From assembly GCA_023897205.1 (NCBI GenBank), contig JAHWDD010000002.1:2852001-2916000 (forward strand): a stretch of 64,000 bases of DNA, given 5' to 3'. The notes under the pieces are model-generated. The model was not told where the DNA came from and ran no database searches. It saw only the letters and a program-made list of their open reading frames with translations. A program made the position numbers and the translations under genes. Below are positions 56,101 to 64,000 of the stretch, in pieces; position 1 is the first letter of the stretch; each line of letters begins with the position of its first letter. This DNA is from Exophiala sp. HKRS030 (lineage: Eukaryota > Ascomycota > Eurotiomycetes > Chaetothyriales > Herpotrichiellaceae).

Positions 56101-56826
56101 TGGCCGGAGATTCAAAGGTGTGCATGGTCGGACAACCCCGAGGACTTTGAAAAGCTGAAGGGCTACGCACTTGAAGCCAACCGTCTTGCACCCGCGGCTT
56201 TTGGTCTGCTACGGGTGGCTGCAGTTGATGCGGTCGTCGATGACAATGGGAACAAGGTTCAAATCAAGGCCGGCGACCAGATATACACTGACTTCATCAC
56301 TGCCGGGCTTGATGAGACTGTGTTCCCCAACCCACACAAGATTGACCCGACTCGCGATCGATCGTTGTACATCCACCATGGCTGGGGCCCGCACTCGTGT
56401 CTGGGGCGTCCCATTGCAGAAGTAGCCATGGCGGCACAACTCAAAGTCTTTGCCAAATTGAAGAATCTCAGACGAGCACCAGGCCTTCAAGGACACCTGA
56501 AGAAGACCATACCGGCGCCCAATCCGACCAGTAGCGACCCGAAGCCGAACCCCGGCAGTGTAGCGGCATTCATGCTGGAAGACTGGAGTTCATGGTACCC
56601 GTTCCCAACTAGTAAGTTTCATTCTCTGCTCATGTCGTTCCTTGATCATATTCTAACAACCACCACCACAGCACTCAAAGTTCACCACGAAGGCTTGTTG
56701 AGAGACCAATCGAAAGAACTTGCCGCTGAGACTGGCGCTCCGGGAATACAGGCAGAAATCATTGACAGCGATATGGCAATGAGCAACGGCATGAACGGAG
56801 ATCATGTGGAAGATAATACCGCTTGA
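53142..56826 (+). CDS. ppo: Psi-producing oxygenase (Ppo): fatty-acid dioxygenase-P450 fusion
   Basis: Oxygenates linoleic/oleic acid and rearranges the hydroperoxide, making oxylipins that govern sporulation and development. Exons 53142-53468, 53523-55004, 55105-56611 and 56672-56826 give 1156 residues. The N-terminal haem-peroxidase-like dioxygenase has the distal His229 (IIIHDCFHTDERN), catalytic Tyr402 and proximal haem ligand His405 (NLVYRWHSAIS). The C-terminal P450-like domain has EANRLAPAAFGLLR (an ExxR-like position) and haem-thiolate Cys1035 in GWGPHSCLGRPIAE. In the region corresponding to the I-helix the motif is A913-T914-Q915-A916-Q917, where linoleate diol synthases have ANQxQ; the Asn to Thr change may alter or abolish the isomerase step. 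The last intron (60 nt, branch TTCTAAC) is a multiple of three without a stop. The C-terminal tail after it is polar and variable. Confidence 0.94.
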
Positions 56827-57334
56827 GTGTGCACGTATCGAATCGCCGCCATTTGTTGTATTGAGGTTTCGGACAGATTGTACTATCTATGATGGAAGGA
56901 TTTGGAATATCAGCGCGATTAGGAAGGCAATCAAGGGGGAAACATTAACGGTGTAGTAAGTTGGCGATACTACAGATAATCACTCATTGGAATGATATCA
57001 TGATTAAGGGAATTTACAAGTTTGTTGACCTCAAATCGGGTTGAAACCACCGCTATACTCTGTGACTTCAGTCTCGTTCAGCCTCGCCGCGTTGCTGACA
57101 TTGATGCCCCTCACTTTCCACATTCGGGCAGCGTTACAAAGACTGCCAGCTGACTCAGCCTCATGCATTACCAGAAGGGCCCTGTACTTATAGTCGAAGC
57201 TCGACGTTGGGAATCTTCTACAACATCAAGAGCCTCGCCCTGCATACGGAGTAGGTCCAGGTAAGCAGTCTAAGATTATTCAACAGCGTTGCCACTGAGT
57301 ATCACCTCGTATAGCGTGACTCTTCAAGGCCTTG
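56827..57334. other. Intergenic region between ppo and the oxidoreductase gene
   Basis: No gene supported. A TACGGAGTA copy at 57245-57253 lies 82 bases before the next possible start. Confidence 0.45.
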
Positions 57335-58918
57335 ATGCTCCCAGCCGTGATCACCACCACCACTGCCACCATCAAGCACCAGGGTGGTTTCGTGACACAC
57401 TTGGTCAGAGCAGGACGACACTTGAAAGTGACCTCCTTGTCGTCCGGCACCATCTTGCCTGGACTACAACAACAACGACATTCTCGCAGTATGTCGACAC
57501 ATTACGACGCCATCATAATCGGCTCCGGCCAAGGCGGCACGCCCCTGTCCCAAGCGCTGGCCAAAGCCGGTCGACGCACCGCGCTCATCGAGTCCACGCA
57601 CGTCGGCGGGACGTGTATCAACGAAGGATGCACGCCGACCAAGACCATGGTGGCCAGCGCCCTCGTCGCGCACGCGGCCTACCGGGCCCCAAGCTACGGC
57701 GTGCAGTTCAAGAAATCCAGCCTGACCGTGAACATGGAGACGGTGAGGAAGCGGAAACGGGACATCGTGGACAGTTTTCGCGGCGGGAGCGAGAATCGTC
57801 TCAAGAACACGGCGAACCTGGACCTCATCATGGGTCAGGCGAAGTTCACTGGCCCCAAGACCATTGAAGTGTCGGTCAACGACTCCGGGATGAAAGAAAC
57901 ACTAGAGGCCGATCACATCTTTATCAATGCCGGGTGCTCACCGGCACCCTTGAAGGCCAGGAACGCCGAGACCATCACGGGCAACCTGCTCAACTCGACG
58001 ACCATCATGGAACTAGGCGAGGTCCCTCGTCACCTCGTCGTCATCGGTGGCGGCGCGGTCGGTCTCGAGTTCGCCCAGATGATGAAACGATTCGGAGCGA
58101 GAGTCAGCCTGATCCAACGCAACAACCAGCTATTGCCACGAGAGGACGACGACGTGTCTGAAGAGGTGCGCAAGATTCTCGTCGAGGACGGGATCGACGT
58201 CTACCTCGGAGCCGAGACGAGAGAAGTGTCCAACGTCACGCTGGGCCAGATTGTCGTGTCCATAACCCAGCAAGACGGCAGCGTCAAGTCCTTGTTGTGC
58301 TCGCACGTGCTCGCCGCGACGGGCCGCAACCCCAACACACCAGCCCTCGACCTCGAAGCCGCGGGCGTTCAGGTCGACGGACACGGCTACGTGCGAGTCA
58401 ACGAGCACCTCGAGACTTCGGCACCGGGCATCTACGCGCTGGGAGACATCAAGGGTGGCCCTGCCCAGACCCACGTGTCGTACGACGATTTCCGCGTCCT
58501 CCGAGACAACCTCATCACCGCCGACGGGGCCAAAGCGGTGGAGAAGGCCTCGATCGAGAACAGGTTGATCCCGTACTGCATCTTCATGGACCCGCAGCTC
58601 GGACGGGTCGGGTTGACGGAAAGGGAAGCCCGCAAACAACACCCAAACAAAACCATCAAGGTCGCCAAGATGCCCATGGCGTGGGTTGCCCACGCCATAG
58701 AGAGGGACGAGACGAGGGGATTCATGAAGGCCGTGGTCGACGCCGACTCGAAGGAGATTCTGGGGTTTACGTGTCTCGGCCTCGCGGGCGGCGAGATCAT
58801 GAGCATGGTCCAACTCGCCATGATCGGTGGTCTCACGTACGACGAGCTGGAGAATGCAATGTTTGCCCATCCTTGTTTGTCCGAGAGTTTGAATAATCTC
58901 TGGGGTTTCTTGGAGTGA
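57335..58918 (+). CDS. Class-I pyridine nucleotide-disulfide oxidoreductase (mercuric-reductase/lipoamide-dehydrogenase-like)
   Basis: FAD- and NAD(P)-dependent disulfide reductase, intronless, 527 residues from 57335 or 475 from the ATG at 57491. Motifs in order: FAD-binding DAIIIGSGQGGTPLSQALA, redox-active pair GGTCINEGCTPTKTM (Cys42 and Cys47 counted from the second ATG), NAD(P)-binding HLVVIGGGAVGLEFAQMMKRF, second FAD motif APGIYALGDIKGG, and a C-terminal dimerisation segment with FAHPCLSESLNN, where the catalytic His-Pro is kept. The N-terminal heavy-metal domain and C-terminal Cys pair of true MerA are absent, so the substrate is unknown. The longer start adds 52 residues that are Arg/Thr/Ser-rich without acids (VTHLVRAGRHLKVTSLSSG), which would suit a mitochondrial presequence. 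High GC, lack of introns and bacterial-like motifs suggest horizontal origin; this is inference. Confidence 0.9.
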   Translation: MLPAVITTTTATIKHQGGFVTHLVRAGRHLKVTSLSSGTILPGLQQQRHSRSMSTHYDAIIIGSGQGGTPLSQALAKAGRRTALIESTHVGGTCINEGCTPTKTMVASALVAHAAYRAPSYGVQFKKSSLTVNMETVRKRKRDIVDSFRGGSENRLKNTANLDLIMGQAKFTGPKTIEVSVNDSGMKETLEADHIFINAGCSPAPLKARNAETITGNLLNSTTIMELGEVPRHLVVIGGGAVGLEFAQMMKRFGARVSLIQRNNQLLPREDDDVSEEVRKILVEDGIDVYLGAETREVSNVTLGQIVVSITQQDGSVKSLLCSHVLAATGRNPNTPALDLEAAGVQVDGHGYVRVNEHLETSAPGIYALGDIKGGPAQTHVSYDDFRVLRDNLITADGAKAVEKASIENRLIPYCIFMDPQLGRVGLTEREARKQHPNKTIKVAKMPMAWVAHAIERDETRGFMKAVVDADSKEILGFTCLGLAGGEIMSMVQLAMIGGLTYDELENAMFAHPCLSESLNNLWGFLE

Positions 58919-59156
58919 TTGATCATTGTTTGCGCCACAAGAATCACATTCGGAACATTTCCGGCAGTCTGTAGGTGATACTGATTCATGGGAAATACAA
59001 CATACATACAAAGTAGGTAATGCAGGAGAAAACAATATTTCAGATACTTGGAACTTGAGTCAGTTTGTATGTGAATGTGACTGTTAATGTGTATGTGGAA
59101 TTGTGAGTATATGTATGACTGTCAAGGGCTATTGTGCTGGACCTGATATCATTTTC

Positions 59157-61268
59157 TTAAATCTTCTGTCGTCTCTCACCGTCGTATATCGGTAGTGGCG
59201 TTCCGTCGATGTCGGCTTTGATCTGCAACGCTACAAACCGCGGCAGGTATCGACCGTGTCCGACTGTGCCTCCGACATAGAACAAATCAGGTTCTAGAAA
59301 GACGCAAGGTCAGATCAGATACATCATACGGGCAGGGGAGATATTGATGCAGAAACTTACGACCATGCCGCTTGAATGCTCCATTGAGCTCACCTTCTTC
59401 GTCTAATCCCCAGAAATCATCGGCTCGAGAGGCCACTTTCTCGCCAAAGATCTGAGCGACGTCGGTCCGCATGTTTCCTATGAATCCTGTACAAAAGACG
59501 ATGACGTCGGCTGGGATTTCCGAGCCGTCACTAAACGCGAGACCTGTTCGGGTGTAATGAGTTGGAAGGGCGTCGGACTTCATCTTGATCTATCAAACGT
59601 TTACTTGGTTAGTTTCACAACTCGGAGCACGAGGGAAGAGGCTGAGATTAGTATCGATATTGGACATATGCCAATACAATGCCCGAAACAGGCCCAACCC
59701 TGCTTGTTCACGAGGAGGGCAGGGGCGGGTCGACCTAGAAGGAGCTACAAGTGCTGTGCGAATGCTTTACTTACCAATCCTTTTGCAATCTTATCGGAAC
59801 ACCCGACGTCCATATAGTGTCCTCCCAGTTTGACCAAGATATGCCACATGATGTCGCCGTACCTCTCGACCCGGAACCCCGCGCGTTCGAGGGCGTCGAA
59901 GCGTTCCGGCTCCTTCGACGCGGCCGCGTGCAGGGCCCTCCGACTCATCAACCTGCCCAGCACGTGCGGCATCGAGTATTGGTCCCGGTCGGCGTCGACC
60001 GTCGGCACGTCGGCGTTGTACGACCGGTCGCTGATGGTCTTGAAGTATTCGTACGGCAACACGTAGGTTTGCGTGCGCTGCACCATGGTGATGGCCGACA
60101 TGTCCGCCTCGACCATGTCTTCGGCCACGTCGTGGGCCGTGTTGGCGGTGCCCACCACGATCCCCGTCTTGCCTCGCCAGCCCGCTGCGGACTTGTATTC
60201 TGACGAGTGGAGAACCGTCCCCTGAAAGATGTCGCGACCGGGGTACGTTGGCTTGATGGGGATTTGGCCGCCGCCTCCCGTAGCCATGATCACGTACCGA
60301 CAAGTAATCATGATACTATTATTGACGCCATCTGGTTGTTTTTGTCGTACCTCGAGTGCATATTGTCGTCTCTCCTCGTTCCAAGTTCCAGATTGCAGCG
60401 TTGAACTAAACCAGATGTGCTTGTCGATGCCGAACTTCTCGACCCAGTCTTTGTATCCCCGCGCGAGGTCATATTTAGTGAGGAACTCCTGATAGGGCAG
60501 CGGAAAGGTTCGGTCGAAGGGGAGATGACCGTACTCGCGGGATGTATGCAGTCTCGCAGAGTCGTATCTCGTCATCCAATTGTCTCCGATTTTCTCATGT
60601 TTGTCGAGCACGACATACGAGATGCCCAGGGCTTGTAGTCGGCCGCCGGCCGAGAGACCAGCTTGGCCACAGCCAACGACTACACAGTCAAAGTGATGGT
60701 TCGAGGCAGCGTTTGGTTCTGTTCGGTTCTGCGTTTCGTGTGTGGAAGAGGGTTGGCGGACAGGCTCGAGCTGGTCGACATCGTTGCATCCTTCGAGTTG
60801 CTCCAGGATGGTTCTAATGAGCCAAATCTTCCATTGCCCGTCATTGTCCAAGACCAGTGACAGTATCCCACGACATTGTGTGACGGGAATAGATTGGCAG
60901 CTGAAGGTAAATGCCACATTCACCCATCCTGTATCCCCACCTAGCCGAATGGGTATCGTTGATCCCTTGATGATCGAGAACTCGCTGACTCGTCGCTGTG
61001 AACAGGTCGTTGTCCAGGCGGAGATTATTGATTCAGGAGAGTAGAATGTACGAGTTGTGCCTGTGAGGGCGAATAAATCTCTCCAGATCGAGTCGGACAA
61101 GAGGTCGGTGCTTTGAAGGTTACTTAAGCAACGGATCGATGAGCTGACCTCGGCCTCCAAGTCGCCGCCGGTGGCCTCAAATTGGGATTTTGGAAGCTGG
61201 CAAGGAAGTGTCTCGAGAATACTCCGTGGTGCGTACGGTGCGATGGCAATCTCGCCGACTTCACCCAT
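59157..61268 (-). CDS. Flavin-containing monooxygenase (Baeyer-Villiger/YUCCA-like)
   Basis: FAD/NADPH monooxygenase. Exons 61268-59775, 59589-59361 and 59293-59157 give 619 residues. The first 200 residues resemble the NTF2-like lead domain found before the catalytic part of some fungal monooxygenases (LFALTGTTRTFYSPESIISA). The FAD motif is FDCVVVGCGQAGLSAGGRLQ; the FMO fingerprint FxGxxxHxxxY is exact (IFQGTVLHSSEYKS). The NADPH motif reads GIVVGTANTAHDVAED, with Ala in place of the second Gly of the usual GxGNS. A VIVFCTGF ATG-like motif lies in exon 2, and PDLFYVGGTVGHGRYLPRFV in exon 3. The start MGEVGEIAIAPYAPRSI at 61268 is the first ATG in frame; upstream sequence in the frame is unlikely coding. 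The substrate is unknown. Confidence 0.9.
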
Positions 61269-61789
61269 TGCTTCTTTGCGAATATCACACACGTATTGAC
61301 AATGGCTGTTGAATAGAGTATCTCCTAACAGGGGATGTTGGCAATGACAAGGCAGCAACTCAGCTGACAGAAGAGACGGCGTTAAACACGTAGACCTACC
61401 AACTCTTTTGTTGAGTTCTGACACGAGATGTACTGATCATTCTTTTACAAATCGACCCCATTATAAGGTCATCATCTTGTTTCAAATTCCGCGGTGATCG
61501 TGCGAGTGTCGATTCTATCGTCTGGGGTCAACGTGGGGCAAAACGCGAGACAAAATCGGGAAGGAGGATGCGGAGAAAGGCCGGCAGATGGTGAAAGATA
61601 TTTACTCAGATGGGACCGGAGTCGGGCACATTTACCAACCATCACCGGGCCGAGAATGTACGCATAAATAGACATACGAACGACAGAGTAATGGGGACAT
61701 ATATTCAAACAAAGACTGCATCAATTCCCCGTGATATATATGCACTTGTACAAGAGCCATCATACCGCACCACCAAGGATATGTACCAT
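61269..61789. other. Intergenic region, monooxygenase promoter and LRA3 3' flank
   Basis: 521 bases between two minus-strand genes. TTATAA near 61461 could act as a TATA element for the monooxygenase. No gene supported. Confidence 0.4.
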
Positions 61790-63150
61790 TTAAGGGTTGT
61801 AATCACCATTCACAACCTTTTCCACATTCTCCTTGCCCTCGGTCTTCTCTAAAGGCAGAGGTAGAGAACGCTGAGGCCTCATGCCAAGTAGTCCAGTCGC
61901 ATCGACTAATCGGGCCTTTGGGTTCAGCTCCAAGCCAAAGCCAGGCTTGTCCAGAACGCTGACATCGAGATATCCTTGTGTCGGTATCGGCTCGTTCAGG
62001 AAGAGATCTCCAAATACCGGAAGCACACTTTTCCCATCAGGGCTGTTGGCGAGGTATTCCTGGAACGGCGAATTGTGCTGACTGACAACGAAGTGATATG
62101 AGTATGGTCCAGAGGCATGAGGAACGACGGGAACATCATAGGCCGCAGCCATGGCAGAAACCTTGAGAAGCTCAGTGAGGCCTCCCAACCACATGACATC
62201 TGGTTGGATGATGTCGACGTTTCTGCCCTCGAGAAGCTTGCGGAACCCATATCGAGAATATTCGTGCTCCTAGCGCTGTGTTAGTTTCAGCATGTCCAGA
62301 TCAATTTTGCATGGCATACCCCTGTAGTGAATTTCGTGTCTGGATGTGCTCTCTTCAAGAGTTGGAATCCGTCAAAGTCGTCAGGAGACAGGACCTCTTC
62401 CCACCAATCTATTCGAATATCTTGTCGCTTGGCCTCTGACACGAGCTCAATAGTATATTGGACGTTGAGAGACATCCAGCAGTCAACCCTCAAGGGAAAG
62501 TCTGGTCCGATATCCTCACGGTGCTTTTTCAGGAATGCAATGTTCTTTTTCAGACTTTCAGGCTCCTCGGGACTGTATGGCAAGGGAACTTTAGCACCGC
62601 CGAAGCCCATCTTTTGTGCTGCTGCAGGTTCAGGGCCTGTGCAGTAAAAGTGTAGCTTGTCTCGGGTACTGCCCCCGATCATTTTGTACACCGGTTCGTT
62701 TCTGATCTTGCCCAAGAGGTCCCACAAAGCCAGATCCAGGACTGAAATGACTGCAACAGGCAAACCCTTGCGTCCGTAAAACATGGACCCTTTGTACATG
62801 AGCTCGAACAGATCGTTGACATCTCGAGGATCCCGACCGACGAGAAACCTCTCAAAATGCTGCTGCACTAGCCAACACGCTGGTGGTCCTCCAAATCCAG
62901 TGGCAAACCCAGTGGTACCGTCTGTAGCCTCGATCTCGACGCAAAAGGAGCCCAAGACGTTGATACCAAAAGAGGTGCGGGACTTTCGATATCGCTCCCA
63001 TTTGGACATGGGAGTCGAAATCTTGTTGTCGATGAGCCAGTGACCGCCCTTCACATTGTGGTAATCACCACCCGAGCCAACGCCTTCGATGACAAAGGTT
63101 CGTATGGTCTTGATGGTGGGGAATGCTTTGACCCCGGCCATGGCCTTCAT
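61790..63150 (-). CDS. lra3: L-rhamnonate dehydratase (enolase superfamily)
   Basis: Dehydrates L-rhamnonate to 2-keto-3-deoxy-L-rhamnonate, the third step of the non-phosphorylated fungal L-rhamnose pathway. Exons 63150-62320 and 62269-61790 (50-nt intron, branch CTAAC) give 436 residues. Family blocks: GVGSGGDYHNVKGGHWLIDN, KISTPMSKWERYRKSRTSFG, INVLGSFCVEIEATDGTTGF, SVLDLALWDLLGKI, the Mg-binding Asp in LRVDCWMSLNV, Glu in WWEEVLSPDDFDGF and Glu in FTTGEHEYSRYGF (completed across the intron), the general-base/acid His in VPVVPHASGPYSYH, and the conserved end YLDVSVLDKPGFGLELNPKA. These fit RhmD-type enzymes better than other mandelate-racemase relatives. No other rhamnose-pathway gene is recognisable in the window; they could lie to the right. 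Confidence 0.92.
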
Positions 63151-63923
63151 ATGGTCTTTTCTCGTCTGCTGTTGGAGTTTCTCAAGAGGTGGTCGTTTCG
63201 GCAGAGAGCACTATATTGTGACGTGAACACAACACGAGAGTAGCAGAATCAGCCTAATATCAGAGAGACACGAGTGTGCAGGATAGAGAACATAGACACG
63301 CATAACTAGGTATCTGGCGGGGATCTGAATAAAAAGAAAGTTGGGCTTCGCTCATCGGGACAGTTGTCGCCGGCAGTGGAGAAGTTTTGGGTTGGGCCCG
63401 TGGCGACACCAAGAAGGCTACACAAGACAAAGATACCAAGAAGTGCCAGCGAATACCAGAGCGACATCGGTCGAGAGACTTCGGTGCTGTGTAGGGGTTT
63501 AATGAGTTCGCGAACAGCAGGGTGTGGGATGAATGCTGGGAGGAGATACCCACAGGAGGAGTGGGAGCAAGTGTGTTGAGGTATTTCGGCATTGGTATCT
63601 GTGTAATTACGAAGACTCACCCTTGTGGTGGATTATCCTCGCAGGGAGATAGGCGTGGGATGTGCTTGGACCTACCGGACAGACGTGCCCCTATAAGAGC
63701 GTATTGCTGATTTCTCCGGGCCCTCTTACAATACCTGTAATTTTGATACGACTGCTCTCTTGGCGGGTTTACCTCGGTAATTCCCTAGAGGAAAAGCTCG
63801 GCTCAACTTCCTCCCACTCGGTGCAATGATCTTCCCAGATCATCTTGTTCGTATCTTTGCCTGTGCATTGTAGAACTCTTCACAACATGCGAGTACAACA
63901 ATGATATGGGTCTGACTAGCATC
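63151..63923. other. Divergent promoter region between lra3 and the right-edge gene
   Basis: 773 bases between two divergent starts. No coding frame supported. If the right-edge gene is a rhamnose-pathway gene or regulator, this would be a shared control region. Confidence 0.4.
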
Positions 63924-64000
63924 ATGGCGAGTCATCCACGCGCTACTTCCCCCTCCGCATCTGAATCCGAATCCGGGGAAGATGATCGAGACAGCCCCAG
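63924..64000 (+). CDS. N-terminus of an acidic Ser-rich protein, runs off the right edge
   Basis: An ATG with good context (ATCATGG) at 63924 opens a frame to the window end, encoding MASHPRATSPSASESESGED then DRDSP. Only 25 residues are visible: Ser/Glu/Asp-rich and disordered, typical of the leader of many fungal nuclear or regulatory proteins. No family can be assigned. Its divergent position next to lra3 makes a pathway partner or regulator possible, but that is speculation. Confidence 0.35.
   Translation, partial: MASHPRATSPSASESESGEDDRDSP

Noticed and set aside
58130..59035. 301-codon minus-strand frame opposite the oxidoreductase
   Set aside because: Shadow frame produced by the GC-rich codon bias of the real gene on the plus strand.
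62200..62270. An apparent one-base frameshift in lra3 exon 2
   Set aside because: It came from misreading a T run. Re-reading gives three T at the line break and one continuous frame from GEHEYSRYGF to the stop.
1..64000. Biosynthetic gene cluster
   Set aside because: Epoxide hydrolase, methyltransferase, Ppo and a monooxygenase are present, but no polyketide synthase, NRPS, terpene synthase or similar core enzyme was seen, and the genes are separated by housekeeping loci.

Overview
The window is nuclear DNA from a filamentous ascomycete (Pezizomycotina). The genes are eukaryotic and mostly carry short introns of 48-185 nt, usually with GTRNGT donors and CTAAC/CTGAC-like branch sites. Families typical of moulds are present: a psi-factor producing oxygenase, a Zn2Cys6 regulator, a PBS2-type MAPKK and a fungal L-rhamnonate dehydratase. 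I cannot fix the order from sequence alone; a Eurotiomycete or relative is a guess. No tRNA, rRNA, CRISPR array or intact transposon was seen.

Layout. 0-10 kb: the 5' part of a Ser/Pro/Thr-rich gene running off the left edge, an arylamine N-acetyltransferase, a small secreted cysteine-rich protein, a multiply frameshifted relic of a helix-hairpin-helix DNA glycosylase-like gene inside a gene-poor stretch (4.4-8.1 kb), then a stomatin/SPFH protein. 10-19 kb: a short-chain dehydrogenase, a UBE2O-like giant E2 enzyme, an epoxide hydrolase and a SAM methyltransferase. 19-24 kb: a divergent VPS37 / SF3A2 (Prp11) pair and two unrecognised short genes. 25-43 kb is a housekeeping block: the PBS2 MAPKK, a Sac2-like phosphoinositide phosphatase, transportin (Kap104), a BuGZ/ZNF207-type zinc-finger protein, an unknown nuclear protein with a duplicated motif, and the UCH37 deubiquitinase. 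45-51 kb: a UPC2/ECM22-like Zn2Cys6 regulator, a 3.8-kb stretch with no gene I can support, and ribosomal protein uL14 (RPL23) in four exons. 53-64 kb is an accessory, catabolism-flavoured segment: a Ppo dioxygenase-P450 fusion, an intronless class-I disulfide oxidoreductase of bacterial look, a flavin monooxygenase, L-rhamnonate dehydratase (LRA3) and the first codons of an acidic Ser-rich protein at the right edge.

No single new multi-gene system stands out. The most interesting items are the Ppo protein, whose P450-domain ANQxQ hydroperoxide-isomerase motif reads ATQAQ; the decayed HhH gene; the 9-mer TACTCCGTA, found at least 14 times and only outside called exons; and the long leader and uORF of the MAPKK gene. 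Exon coordinates were derived by eye from splice signals and reading frame, so individual borders may be off by a few bases.
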